Assembly: GCA_965218715.1 (NCBI GenBank)
Contig: CBDCLY010000009.1
Coordinates: forward strand, 1 to 64,000
Length of the DNA: 64,000 bases
Reading direction: 5' to 3'
Source: CBDCLY01 sp965218715
Lineage (GTDB): Bacteria; Bacteroidota; Bacteroidia; Flavobacteriales_E; Vicingaceae
Numbering within the stretch: the first letter of the stretch is position 1; every line of letters begins with the position of its first letter. Made by a program: the position numbers and the translations under genes. Positions 1 to 9,670 of this stretch are shown piece by piece. Below the pieces are notes generated by a model. The model had not been told where the DNA came from. It did no database searches and saw nothing but the letters and a program-made list of their open reading frames with translations.

Positions 1-862
1 AAATGCCTTCAATCTTTTTATCATTAACCAGGTCTGCCGTTTTCTTAATTAAATCGGCCTTGTTTACTAGGTAGGGTATTTCGCTAACAATGATTCTTTC
101 TCTTCCACTGCTCATTTGTTCAATTTCTGTCTTTGCTCGCATTACAATTCTACCTCGCCCAGTTTCAAAAGCGTTACGAACACCTTCATATCCATAAATG
201 GTACCTCCAGTTGGAAAATCTGGCGCTTTAATGTATTGCATTAAATCGCTAATCTCTAAATCATTATTGTCGATATAGGCTGTAATTCCATCAATGACCT
301 CAGTCAAATTATGAGGAGCCATATTGGTTGCCATTCCCACGGCAATACCAGATCCGCCATTGGCTAGCAATTGAGGTATTCTTGTAGGCAACACAGTTGG
401 CTCTTGCAAAGAATCATCAAAATTCAATCGAAAATCAACCGTTTCTTTGTCGATGTCTGCCAACATTTCTTCAGAAACCTTCCTCAACCTTGCTTCTGTA
501 TAACGCATTGCTGCTGGACTATCTCCATCAACGGATCCAAAGTTTCCTTGGCCGTCTACCAACATGTATCTCAATGACCATGGTTGAGCCATTCTAACCA
601 TAGAATCATAAACTGCTGTATCTCCATGAGGGTGATACTTACCTAAAACTTCCCCTACAATTCTTGCCGACTTCTTATGAGGCCGATTTGACAAAACTCC
701 TAAATCTTGCATTCCAAACAAGATTCTACGATGAACTGGTTTTAGGCCATCCCTTACATCAGGTAAGGCCCTACTAACAATAACTGACATCGAATAATCG
801 ATGTAAGCTGATTTCATTTCATCTTCAATATTGATCTTGACAATCTTTTCTCCTTCTGCCAT
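1..862 (-). CDS. gyrA: DNA gyrase subunit A, N-terminal part (gene continues beyond the window)
   Basis: Reads leftward from an ATG at 862 and runs off the window edge, so about 287 residues of the breakage-reunion domain are present. GyrA2GyrB2 introduces negative supercoils into DNA. The catalytic tyrosine is Tyr121 in AMRYTEARL, preceded by the invariant Arg120. The quinolone-target stretch reads HPHGDTAVYD, so Thr82 and Asp86 sit at the E. coli Ser83/Asp87 positions. The gene is divergent from clpC across a 258-bp gap. That gap holds one possible rightward -7 box (TAATTTTG at 1030-1037) and no clear leftward one. Confidence 0.97.
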   Translation of the reverse strand, partial: MAEGEKIVKINIEDEMKSAYIDYSMSVIVSRALPDVRDGLKPVHRRILFGMQDLGVLSNRPHKKSARIVGEVLGKYHPHGDTAVYDSMVRMAQPWSLRYMLVDGQGNFGSVDGDSPAAMRYTEARLRKVSEEMLADIDKETVDFRLNFDDSLQEPTVLPTRIPQLLANGGSGIAVGMATNMAPHNLTEVIDGITAYIDNNDLEISDLMQYIKAPDFPTGGTIYGYEGVRNAFETGRGRIVMRAKTEIEQMSSGRERIIVSEIPYLVNKADLIKKTADLVNDKKIEGI

Positions 863-1120
863 TTTTTCAGTGTTGATTTATTTCCTAATTCTTACAGATT
901 TAAGCTCCTGTATATTTCTTCGAAAATACTTTATTTACTAGTCTTATAGGCCGTTTTTTAGTCCGAATTACTAACAAAATTTTGTTGATAAAGCCCCTTT
1001 GGAAACATTCTTGATAAGGCCAGTCAAATTAATTTTGATAATGAGGATTTTATCTTAAATTTCGAGTAATTTGAGACAACCAAATCCCCTCAAAAAACGT
1101 TTATTAGATAAAGACAAAAT

Positions 1121-3697
1121 ATGGAGTCGAATTTTTCACAACGAGTTAAGGATGTAATTACCTATAGTAGAGAAGAAGCCCTGCGTCTTGGGCATGATTA
1201 TATTGGAGTAGAGCATTTATTGCTAGGAATGATAAGAGAAGGTCAAGGTGTAGGTATTCAAATTTTAAACGCTCTTGGTGCGGATTTGAACGAGCTAAGA
1301 CGAAAAATTGAAAGTTCTACGAAAATTGGGAACAATACCATTAATCATCTCTCCAACATTCCTTTGGTAAAACAAGCCGAACGCGTTTTAAAAATCACCT
1401 ACTTAGAGGCAAAACTTTTCAATCAAACATTAATAGGTACAGAACACTTGCTTCTTTCCATTTTGAAAGACGCCAATAACATTTCTACCCAAGCTTTAGA
1501 AGATCAAAACATTTTTTATGATTCTGTAAAAGAAGAATTGGAAAGTATTTTGTCAAATAAACCCAGGACAAAAAGCGAATTGCCAGGTAATCCTACAAAT
1601 GATGATGATGAAGAAAGCTCTTCATACATGGGAGGAAGTGGAAATAGACCAAGTGGTGGTGCAGGAAAACCTTCTGATGCTAACAAATCAAAAACTCCAG
1701 TACTCGATAATTTCGGTAGAGATCTTACCGCAATGGCTGAAGAAGATAAACTAGATCCTATTGTAGGTAGAGAGAAAGAGATAGAAAGAGTTTCTCAAAT
1801 ATTAAGCAGAAGAAAGAAAAACAATCCTATTTTAATTGGTGAGCCTGGTGTTGGTAAATCTGCAATTGCTGAGGGACTAGCATTAAGAATAGTTCAAAAG
1901 AAAGTTTCGCGCGTTTTATTCAATAAACGAATTGTTACATTAGATCTAGCCTCTTTAGTTGCCGGAACAAAATACAGAGGACAGTTTGAAGAAAGAATGA
2001 AAGCGGTGATGAATGAACTGGAAAAATCGCCTAACATTATTCTATTCATTGATGAAATTCATACTATAGTAGGTGCTGGTGGAGCTTCTGGTTCTTTAGA
2101 TGCATCAAACATGTTTAAACCTGCTCTAGCAAGAGGAGAAATTCAATGCATTGGTGCTACTACTTTAGATGAACATCGTCAACACATAGAAAAAGATGGA
2201 GCATTAGAAAGAAGATTCCAGAAAGTATTGGTTGAACCAACAACGGCTGAGGAAACAGTTCAAATATTAAATAACATAAAAGACCGTTACGAAGAACATC
2301 ACAATGTAAATTACACTCCAGAAGCTATTGATGCTTGTGTGCACCTTACTAATCGATACATGAGTGATAGGCATTTACCTGACAAGGCCATTGACGCACT
2401 TGATGAAGCTGGATCAAGGGTTCACATTACCAACATTAAGGTACCACAGAACATTATTGACATAGAAAAGCAAATCGAAGAAGTTAAAGAAGAAAAAAAC
2501 CAAGTTGTAAGAAGTCAGAAGTATGAAGAGGCCGCCAGACTGCGAGATTCTGAAAGACAACTCAGCGAATCTCTTCAATCTGCCAAGTTGGCTTGGGAAG
2601 AGGAGACAAAAAACCATAGAGAAACTGTTTCAGAAGAAAATGTTGCTGAAGTGGTTGCCATGATGACTGGTATACCTGTCCAAAGAGTTGCCCAAAAAGA
2701 AGGCAAAAAATTAGTCAAGATGTATGACGACATCAAGGACAAAGTAATCGGTCAGAACGATGCCATTAAAAAAGTGGTTAAAGCGATTCAAAGAAATAGA
2801 GCAGGATTAAAAGATCCCAATAAACCAATTGGATCATTCATTTTTCTTGGTCCTACTGGGGTTGGTAAAACGCAATTGGCAAAGGTCTTGGCAAAACATC
2901 TATTTGACAACGACGATGCTTTAATCCGTGTAGACATGAGTGAATACATGGAAAAATTTGCAGTTAGTCGACTAATTGGCGCACCTCCTGGCTATGTTGG
3001 TTATGAGGAAGGCGGGCAATTGACCGAAAAAGTTAGAAAACGCCCTTACTCTGTTATCCTTCTGGATGAAATTGAAAAAGCGCACCCTGATATATTCAAT
3101 ATTCTACTTCAAATTCTTGACGATGGAATGGTGACAGATAGTTTAGGCAGAAAAATAAGCTTTAAAAACACCATCATTATTATGACTTCCAACATTGGGG
3201 CAAGACAATTGAAAGATTTCGGACAAGGTGTTGGTTTTAACACTTCAGCTAAAATGGCCAATGTTTCAGATCATGCCAAAAATGTAATTCAATCAGCGTT
3301 AAAAAAGGCATTTGCTCCTGAATTCCTTAATCGAATTGACGACATGATGATTTTTAATTCTCTTTCTAAAGAGGACATCCATCAAATTATTGATATTGAA
3401 TTAGAAGGACTTTATTCAAGAACAAAAGAAATGGGCTTTACAGTTGAAATTTCTGAGCTAGCTAAAGATTTTATTGCTGATAAAGGATATGATCCAGATT
3501 ATGGTGCTAGACCTCTAAGTAGGGCAATTCAAAAATTCATTGAAGATCCACTTGCTGAAGAAATAATTCAAAGTAATTTAATTGAGGGCGACTTGATCAG
3601 CATTAAGCTAAACAAAGAAAAAACTGAAGTTAAAATTGAGATCGTTAAGCCGAAAAAGAAACCGGCTAAACCCAAGAAGAAAGATGAAACAAAATAA
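1121..3697 (+). CDS. clpC: ATP-dependent Clp protease ATP-binding subunit ClpC
   Basis: 858 aa, full length for a cytosolic ClpC unfoldase that feeds substrates to ClpP. Order: Clp N-domain repeats (about 1-145), an acidic then Gly/Ser-rich linker (about 150-190), AAA+ module 1 with Walker A GEPGVGKSA (240-248) and Walker B ILFIDEIH, a UVR-type coiled-coil insertion near 460-480 (KYEEAARLRDSER), AAA+ module 2 with Walker A GPTGVGKT (about 577-584) and Walker B VILLDEIEKAHP, then the D2-small domain. The last 20 residues form a Lys/Pro-rich tail. Start ATG follows an A-rich leader typical of Bacteroidota. A strong hairpin terminator follows. The adaptor clpS lies far away in this window, at 30.1 kb. 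Confidence 0.97.
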   Translation: MESNFSQRVKDVITYSREEALRLGHDYIGVEHLLLGMIREGQGVGIQILNALGADLNELRRKIESSTKIGNNTINHLSNIPLVKQAERVLKITYLEAKLFNQTLIGTEHLLLSILKDANNISTQALEDQNIFYDSVKEELESILSNKPRTKSELPGNPTNDDDEESSSYMGGSGNRPSGGAGKPSDANKSKTPVLDNFGRDLTAMAEEDKLDPIVGREKEIERVSQILSRRKKNNPILIGEPGVGKSAIAEGLALRIVQKKVSRVLFNKRIVTLDLASLVAGTKYRGQFEERMKAVMNELEKSPNIILFIDEIHTIVGAGGASGSLDASNMFKPALARGEIQCIGATTLDEHRQHIEKDGALERRFQKVLVEPTTAEETVQILNNIKDRYEEHHNVNYTPEAIDACVHLTNRYMSDRHLPDKAIDALDEAGSRVHITNIKVPQNIIDIEKQIEEVKEEKNQVVRSQKYEEAARLRDSERQLSESLQSAKLAWEEETKNHRETVSEENVAEVVAMMTGIPVQRVAQKEGKKLVKMYDDIKDKVIGQNDAIKKVVKAIQRNRAGLKDPNKPIGSFIFLGPTGVGKTQLAKVLAKHLFDNDDALIRVDMSEYMEKFAVSRLIGAPPGYVGYEEGGQLTEKVRKRPYSVILLDEIEKAHPDIFNILLQILDDGMVTDSLGRKISFKNTIIIMTSNIGARQLKDFGQGVGFNTSAKMANVSDHAKNVIQSALKKAFAPEFLNRIDDMMIFNSLSKEDIHQIIDIELEGLYSRTKEMGFTVEISELAKDFIADKGYDPDYGARPLSRAIQKFIEDPLAEEIIQSNLIEGDLISIKLNKEKTEVKIEIVKPKKKPAKPKKKDETK

Positions 3698-3700
3698 AAA

Positions 3701-3729
3701 AAGGCCCTGAGAAATCAGGGCCTTTTTTA
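3701..3729. terminator. bidirectional intrinsic terminator between clpC and fabI
   Basis: A perfect 10-bp stem (AAGGCCCTGA / TCAGGGCCTT) with a GAAA tetraloop, preceded by an A-run and followed by a T-run. It can therefore terminate clpC rightward and fabI leftward. Confidence 0.93.
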
Positions 3730-3745
3730 GTATAAATAAATAATT

Positions 3746-4567
3746 CTATTCTTCATCAATGAACCGATCCATTACACTTCTACTAACTCCAGTATTAGAA
3801 AATCCTCCATCATGAAATAGGTTTTGCATGGTTACATACCGGCTTAAATCACTAAACAAACTGATGCAATAATTTGCACAATCTTCTGCGCTAGCATTCC
3901 CTAATGGGGACATTTCTTCCGCATATTTCACAAAAGCATCAAATCCTTTCACTCCGCTACCTGCAGTAGTCATTGTTGGAGATTGAGAAATGGTATTAAT
4001 TCTCACTTTATTCTCCACCCCATAGTGGTATCCAAAACTTCGAGTAATGGACTCAAGTAATGACTTTGCTTCAGCCATATCATTGTAGTCAGGAAAAACC
4101 CTTTGAGCGGCTATATAAGTTAGAGCAACAACAGAACCCCAATCATTAATCGCATCCATTTTTTTTGCCGTTTGCAATAATTTATGCAATGACAAAGCAG
4201 ATACATCTAAAGTTTTATGAAAGAAATCATAATTTGTATTGTCATAAGCCTTTCCTTTCCTAACGTTAGGAGACATACCAATGGAATGCAAAATAAAATC
4301 CAACTTCCCTCCTAGGGCTTCAACTGATTTGGAAATTAATTCTTCTAGATCTGCAACTGAAGTTGCATCAGCAGGAATAACAACAGCATCGCATTTATCT
4401 GCTAACTTCTGAATCTCTCCCATCCTCATTGCAATAGGAGCATTTGTTAAGGTAAAAGATGCACCTTGTGCCTTGGCCTGTTCTGCGACTTTCCAAGCAA
4501 TTGATTGCTCGTTTAAAGCTCCAAAAATGATTCCTCGCTTCCCTTCTAATAAGTTATTTCCTACCAT
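3746..4567 (-). CDS. fabI: enoyl-[acyl-carrier-protein] reductase (NADH), FabI type
   Basis: 273 aa SDR-fold enzyme catalysing the last, trans-2-enoyl-ACP-reducing step of fatty-acid elongation in the cytosol. The divergent FabI Rossmann motif GIIFGALNEQSIAW lies at the N-terminus. The catalytic Tyr-x6-Lys is YNDMAEAK (about residue 160). The substrate-loop region RINTISQSPTMTTAGSGVKG matches FabI proteins. It follows recN on the same strand with a 27-bp gap that contains its own promoter-like box (4587-4594), so it may be both cotranscribed and independently expressed. Confidence 0.95.
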   Translation of the reverse strand: MVGNNLLEGKRGIIFGALNEQSIAWKVAEQAKAQGASFTLTNAPIAMRMGEIQKLADKCDAVVIPADATSVADLEELISKSVEALGGKLDFILHSIGMSPNVRKGKAYDNTNYDFFHKTLDVSALSLHKLLQTAKKMDAINDWGSVVALTYIAAQRVFPDYNDMAEAKSLLESITRSFGYHYGVENKVRINTISQSPTMTTAGSGVKGFDAFVKYAEEMSPLGNASAEDCANYCISLFSDLSRYVTMQNLFHDGGFSNTGVSRSVMDRFIDEE

Positions 4568-4586
4568 AATTAAATTTCGATTTTGA

Positions 4587-4594
4587 CAAATATA
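4587..4594 (-). promoter_or_regulatory. candidate -7 promoter box for fabI
   Basis: TATATTTG on the minus strand, a perfect match to the Bacteroidota TAnnTTTG -7 consensus, 19 nt upstream of the fabI ATG. No good -33 TTTG is visible, so this is inferred from the -7 element only. Confidence 0.5.
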
Positions 4595-6259
4595 TTAGTT
4601 TTCATTGAGCTCTATTAATTCTCTTGCATTATTCACTGAAGCATCCGTAATTGAGCCATTACTTAACATCTCTGCAAGATGCTTAATACGATCTTCTCCT
4701 TCGATTAATTTGATGTTACTTCTCGTTTCTTCTTCTCCCTTTTCCTTATACACAAGGTAATGATGCTGGCATTTAGCAGCAACTTGAGGTAGATGTGAAA
4801 TTGAAATGACTTGTCTTTTCTTAGCCATCTTTAACATTAAATCTGCCATTTGAGTAGCAACTTTCCCAGAAACACCTGTATCAATTTCATCAAAGATAAC
4901 ACTTGGCAGATTCAAATGCCTAGCCATCAACTCCTTTAACGCTAACATTAATCTTGAGATTTCTCCTCCAGATGCAGATTTCTCAACCAAACTTGGAGCT
5001 ACTCCCTTGTTGGCAGTAAACAATAATTCTATTGTGCTTTGCCCAAATTCATTAAATTCTTGTCCAGGGTTTAAATTGACTAACACCTGAGCATCAGGCA
5101 TGTTTAGCTGGGACAAATTCAATGATATTTCCTGTTGAATTTCTGGAATAACTTTGGCTCTTGCTTTAAAAAGAGCATCTGACTCCTTCGTTAAAACCTC
5201 CTTAATTTGTTTCAATTCAAATTCTGCCTTATCAAGATTGTTGTCATTATTTTGAATTTCTGCCAATCTTTTTTCAAATGAGTTCAACTGCTCCAGCAAT
5301 TCTTCTTCTCTCGAACAATGATGTTTCAATAGCATTCTATTGATGCTGTTTAAACGTTCTTCCACTTGCTGCAGTCTTCCTGGTTCAACAGTGAACATCT
5401 CTGCCTTGATGCTTAGCTCTTGCATCAAATCTTCGAGTTCAATTTCTGCACTACTGAGCCGCTCGTTCCAAGTAGACCAAGTTTCATCAATTTTTTCTAA
5501 ATTGATGGCTTGGTTCTTTAAATGATTCAATTGGTTTAAAACGCCACTCTCCTCATGATTAAACCCTTCCGTAATTGCAGAGTATAGCTTTAAAATATGC
5601 TCCGAATTATTTAATAATTTATATTCTTCTTCCAACTTTTTTAGTTCCCCAGGGTTTAAACAAAGTTGATTCAATTCTTCGATTTGAAATGAAATGTAAT
5701 CCTCTTCTTTAGCAGAATTTTTTACTTCTTCTTTTAATTGAAATACTTGCTTCTTTAGCTTTTTATAAGATTGAAAGTTCAACTGATAAGCTTCTAGATT
5801 TAATGCATTATTAGCAAAGCTATCCAAGATTCGATATTGGAAGGAAGCATTATTAATAAACCTTGATTGATTTTGTGAGTGAACATCAATTAGTTCTTCA
5901 CCAACCATTTTAAGCTGTTCAAGAAGGACGGGGCTATCATTAATAAACTGCCTCGTTTTCCCATTGGGTGAAATTTCACGTCTAATGATGCATGGGTTTT
6001 CATAAACAAGATCATTCTCTTGAAAAACTCGTTCAAGTTGATAGGCCTTAATATCAAAATGGGCTTCTATTAAACACTTTTTTTCCCGGTTCTTAACCTT
6101 AGAATGATCAACCCTATTTCCTAATATTAAACCCAAAGCTCCTAGAAGAATTGACTTCCCAGCACCTGTCTCTCCTGTGATGCATGAAAAATTATCTTTA
6201 AGCTCTAAACTAATTTCATCAATTAGAGCATAGTTTTGAATATATACCTCTTGAAGCAT
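4595..6259 (-). CDS. recN: DNA repair protein RecN
   Basis: 554 aa SMC-like ATPase of recombinational double-strand-break repair. Walker A GETGAGKS is at residues 29-36. A long central coiled-coil region rich in Glu/Gln/Leu follows. The ABC signature SGGEISRLMLALK and Walker B PSVIFDEIDTGVSG lie near the C-terminus. Length and motif order are normal for RecN. It sits between porD and fabI in a leftward cluster, a common Bacteroidota arrangement. Confidence 0.96.
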   Translation of the reverse strand: MLQEVYIQNYALIDEISLELKDNFSCITGETGAGKSILLGALGLILGNRVDHSKVKNREKKCLIEAHFDIKAYQLERVFQENDLVYENPCIIRREISPNGKTRQFINDSPVLLEQLKMVGEELIDVHSQNQSRFINNASFQYRILDSFANNALNLEAYQLNFQSYKKLKKQVFQLKEEVKNSAKEEDYISFQIEELNQLCLNPGELKKLEEEYKLLNNSEHILKLYSAITEGFNHEESGVLNQLNHLKNQAINLEKIDETWSTWNERLSSAEIELEDLMQELSIKAEMFTVEPGRLQQVEERLNSINRMLLKHHCSREEELLEQLNSFEKRLAEIQNNDNNLDKAEFELKQIKEVLTKESDALFKARAKVIPEIQQEISLNLSQLNMPDAQVLVNLNPGQEFNEFGQSTIELLFTANKGVAPSLVEKSASGGEISRLMLALKELMARHLNLPSVIFDEIDTGVSGKVATQMADLMLKMAKKRQVISISHLPQVAAKCQHHYLVYKEKGEEETRSNIKLIEGEDRIKHLAEMLSNGSITDASVNNARELIELNEN

Positions 6260-6292
6260 AGGATAAAAATAACAGAATCTAAATTGATAATC

Positions 6293-7200
6293 CTATTTGC
6301 CCCTTCTTAACTTTTCATAGTTATTGGCATTACCTGGATCAATGGTAATCAGCAATTCAGCTATTTCTTGTCGTTCTTGAGCACTTGCCTCTGAAAACAA
6401 ATTAACTAATTCTTGCATTTTTGCATTAAAAAAGACCTGCAGGTTATAGGAACTTGGCGCAACATTATGAATTGGTTTTAAATCCTTTAAGGTAGTTGTA
6501 ATTTCTTTTCTTCCTCTTAAAACATTTTGCTGAAGTAAATCAAAACCTTTTCTGTGGTAAAGATAATAACCACTCCTCAATGGCTTAAATCTAGCGCTCA
6601 ATGCATTTTCTATTAACCAGTATCTATTGTTTTGTGATTCAAAGGCCTTCCACCCAGATTCGCTTGAACTTTGAGCACTGGCAACGATGCGCTGCGCTTG
6701 TTGAAAATGAGGTGTGCCTGCTTCCATTCCAAAAGAATCAAAATTATACCCCAAAATCATGTAGATGTAAAAGCTTACGGTACTTACCAATTCTCCATTG
6801 TATGACCCTTCATTGTACTGAAGCGGTTCAAATTGGTTGTATCGAATAACAAAATTTTCATCCTTACATTTATGATAGGAGATTTATAAGTGCTATTGTA
6901 AACAGGTCTTGAAGCCTGAATTTGTATGTTTCCCTTGAACTCATTGGCTGAAATTCTTTCAGTTAAATTGATGAGTATGCTGCATTCAATTCTTTCTTCA
7001 GATTCAAAAGGAATACTGGTCCATTTTCTACCATTTACCAATTGAAAAAGTGACTTTTGCATTTCCTCAAACATTACTTTCTCACTTCCTTCTATTTGTC
7101 TAGCATTAACGCTAACAACACAGTTCAGCTCTTGCGCATTGATGCTGCAAAGTGGACTCATAAGAATCAATAAAAGGAAGATTTTTACTTTATTACCCAT
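6293..7200 (-). CDS. porD: PorD/DUF4835 family protein, frameshifted in this sequence
   Basis: Two adjoining reading frames together make one DUF4835 (PorD) protein of about 302 aa, a family linked to the type IX secretion system. The N-terminal frame (7200 to about 6863) starts with a signal peptide ending SINAQ. The C-terminal frame continues as DENFVIRYNQFEPLQYNEG. Adding one base at the CC pair at 6862-6863 (a G in coding sense, giving AGGGAT) joins the frames exactly. The span is 908 nt, one base short of a multiple of three. The start overlaps the end of coaBC by 16 bp. I read this as a sequencing or assembly deletion, not a true gene split. Confidence 0.85.
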
Positions 7201-8379
7201 GAATTTTCTATTGCATTTATAATGTCTTTTGCAACTTCTGACTTTGTTTTTAACTCAAAGTCAATTTCATTATTGTCTTTATCAAGGATGGTAATTTTAT
7301 TGGTGTCAGATTCAAAACCAGCTCCTGCATTTCTCAAAGAGTTTAACACAATCATGTCTAAATTCTTCTTCTTTAATTTCTCGATAGCATTTGCTCTCTC
7401 GTTATTCGTTTCAAGAGCGAAACCCAATAAGAACTGATCCTCTTTCTTTAATCTTCCCAATTCTTTCAATATGTCTTTATTGGGTTCAAGATCAATTTGT
7501 TTTTTCTGACTCGAGTTTTTTAATTTATCCTTCTCAATTGTAGATACTTTAAAATCTGCAACAGCCGCTGCCATTATGATACAATCTGCATTTTTACTTA
7601 ATGCTATCATTTCTGAATACATTTCGTCAGCAGAAATAACAGCACTTGCACTCTTTAATCCTTGTGGAATGTCAAGGCTTACAGGACCATGAACTAATTC
7701 TACTGATGCGCCTTGAGCAATTAAATAACTTGCTAAACTAAGTGCCATTTTTCCAGATGATCGATTACTTATAAATCGAACAGGATCAATTGCCTCTTGA
7801 GTAGGGCCACCTCCTATTAAAACTCTTTTCCCTGTCCAAAATGTTTTCTTTTGAAACTGCTGAATAATATCTGAAGGTTCGGCCATTCTCCCTTCGCCAA
7901 CTAAACCACTTGCCAATTCTCCGCTAGTAGCTGGAATAATTTTGTGGCCAAAATTCTTAAGCGTTTCTAAGTTGTTTTTTGTAGACGGATGCTGGTACAT
8001 GTCTAAATCCATTGCAGGAGCAATGTATACCTGATTTTCCATGCTTAAATAAACGGCCATTAAGAGGTTGTCGCAAATTCCATTTGCCATTTTTGCAAGA
8101 GTATTTGCAGTGGCAGGTGCTATTAGCATGAAATCAGCCCATTTAGCTAAATCGACATGATTTGGACCATTCTCCAGTTTTTTCATCTGCATAATTCAGG
8201 TAAACTGGATGTTTAGAAAGTGTAGATAAAGTAAGAGGCGTTATGAAATGGCTTGAATTGGGGGTCATTACCACCTTCACATTTGCCCCTTCTTTAATAA
8301 GGTCTCTGCAAAGCACTGCTGATTTATAAGCAGCAATACTGCCGCTTATTCCTAAAATCACATTTTTGCCTTGCAGCAT
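7185..8379 (-). CDS. coaBC: bifunctional phosphopantothenoylcysteine decarboxylase / phosphopantothenate-cysteine ligase, frameshifted in this sequence
   Basis: Coenzyme A biosynthesis: ligates Cys to 4'-phosphopantothenate, then decarboxylates the product. The CoaC flavoprotein half carries GISGSIAAYK, HVDLAKWADFMLIAPATAN and PAMDLDMYQHP. The CoaB half carries GGGPTQEAIDPVRFISNRSS and AAAVADF. The first 73 residues are in one frame and the rest in another. Removing one T from the TTT at 8161-8163 restores an uninterrupted 397-aa enzyme reading GEWSNHVDLAKW. Because the enzyme is normally essential, a base-calling error is the likeliest cause. It lies 5 bp downstream of rpoZ. Confidence 0.92.
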
Positions 8380-8384
8380 ATGCT

Positions 8385-8715
8385 TTATTCTTGATCCTCG
8401 CTAGGATCTCTAAAATAGGTATCTCCGTCTAAGTATTCGCTCAATGCAATTGCATTAGGCTTTAGGAAGGCTTTCGTAAAATTTTGAAATTTCAATTTGC
8501 TCTCTATTTTCAAAAACTTCATCTAAATTATCAGAAGCAGTAGCAAACTCAGCTAATTTACCATTCAGCTCTTCTTTCATTTTCAAACCAATTTGATTGG
8601 CTCTTTTCGAAACTATACTAATGGCCTCATAGATGTTCCCAGAAACAGCTCCAATTTCATTTGTGTTGCGTGTAACTGTAGTGTCTTCTGCTTTAATCTC
8701 TTTGTAATTTTTCAT
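8385..8715 (-). CDS. rpoZ: DNA-directed RNA polymerase omega subunit, frameshifted in this sequence
   Basis: The uninterrupted frame gives 86 aa with the Bacteroidota RpoZ signature NIYEAISIVSKRANQIG and DEVFENREQIEISKFYE. It then reaches a stop right after ESLPKA, where family members continue. Removing one T from the TTT at 8461-8463 extends the frame as KPNAIALSEYLDGDTYFRDP to a stop at 8385, giving a normal 109 aa. Omega promotes RNA polymerase assembly. It is placed between bamD (6-bp gap) and coaBC (5-bp gap), as in many Bacteroidota. Confidence 0.9.
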
Positions 8716-8721
8716 TTTAAA

Positions 8722-9519
8722 CTATTCGTTTATATCTCTTTCTTTTATGATCTTGGCATAGATACTTTCTGCTTCATTCACAAAACTTCCATCTGCAAAA
8801 TTATCAATAAAATCATAATAGGCTTCAATTCCTTGTTCAAATCTTTCTTTTTTCTTTTCTTCTATGCTATTGATTGCGAGATAATAGTAAGATTTTAGAA
8901 TCAATAATTTAATCTCTTCAGCATATCTTGTGTTTGGAAACTCTACTAAAGTGTTTCTCAAGCTAACTACAGCAGACTTATACTTCCTTATTTTATAATA
9001 TTGCTTGCTATTTTCAAAGGATTTATTTTCCAGCTTCAATCGAAGTTCATCAACCAAAGTATTCGCCGAATCAACGAGCGGACTTGAAGGATAAGCGTTT
9101 ACGAACATCTGCATTTCATTCATAGCACTAAAGGTGGGTGCCTGATCTAAACTTGGTGCTGGAGATTCTAAATAATTGCAATAGGCCGACATGAACAATG
9201 CATCTTCTGCAAATTCACTTCTAGGATAGGTATTGGCATACTTTTTAAAATGATATGCCGCCGTAATTAAGTAGTCTAAATGGTAATTGGTATAACAATA
9301 GTAATAATAAATTTTCTGGCCCTTATCTGTTCCTCGATATAAAGGAATTAATTCTTGCAATAATGGAAGTGCTTTTAAAAATTCTTCATTGTTGTAATAT
9401 TCAACTGTCTTCTCATACTTGTATTCCGGATTTGGGCTCTTCAATACCTTTTGGTAATCATTGCATGAAGCCAATAAAATTGAAATTGGAATGAAAAGAA
9501 ATAGGGCCTTTTTAAGCAT
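8722..9519 (-). CDS. bamD: outer membrane protein assembly factor BamD (lipoprotein)
   Basis: 265 aa with a lipoprotein signal peptide (MLKKALFLFIPISILLASC, acylated Cys19) followed by TPR-like helical repeats over the rest of the protein (for example NEEFLKALPLLQELIPLYRG and KYKSAVVSLRNTLVEFPNTR). This matches the BamD/YfiO lipoprotein of the beta-barrel assembly machine. I chose the ATG at 9519 because the upstream in-frame ATG at 9552 would add 11 charged residues in front of the signal peptide. First gene of the leftward cluster with rpoZ, coaBC and porD. Confidence 0.9.
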   Translation of the reverse strand: MLKKALFLFIPISILLASCNDYQKVLKSPNPEYKYEKTVEYYNNEEFLKALPLLQELIPLYRGTDKGQKIYYYYCYTNYHLDYLITAAYHFKKYANTYPRSEFAEDALFMSAYCNYLESPAPSLDQAPTFSAMNEMQMFVNAYPSSPLVDSANTLVDELRLKLENKSFENSKQYYKIRKYKSAVVSLRNTLVEFPNTRYAEEIKLLILKSYYYLAINSIEEKKKERFEQGIEAYYDFIDNFADGSFVNEAESIYAKIIKERDINE

Positions 9520-9524
9520 GGAGA

Positions 9525-9532
9525 CAAAAGTA
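9525..9532 (-). promoter_or_regulatory. candidate -7 promoter box for the bamD cluster
   Basis: TACTTTTG on the minus strand fits TAnnTTTG and ends only 5 nt before the chosen bamD ATG, which would give a leaderless or nearly leaderless transcript. No -33 element at 19-21 bp spacing. Confidence 0.35.
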
Positions 9533-9670
9533 CGTGTTTTCCTTACTTTCATTCTCTTCTTTTTGCCAAATTTTGTTAAGGATTTAATTAAACATTCATT
9601 GTTGAAAATTGAATTGAATACTTAATCATCAATAGTTAATTGCTCATAAATTGCAATAAAACTTATTGGA

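Noticed and set aside
863..1120. gyrA-clpC intergenic region examined for a small RNA or riboswitch
   Set aside because: AT-rich without a stable hairpin or terminator; only a possible -7 box at 1030-1037.
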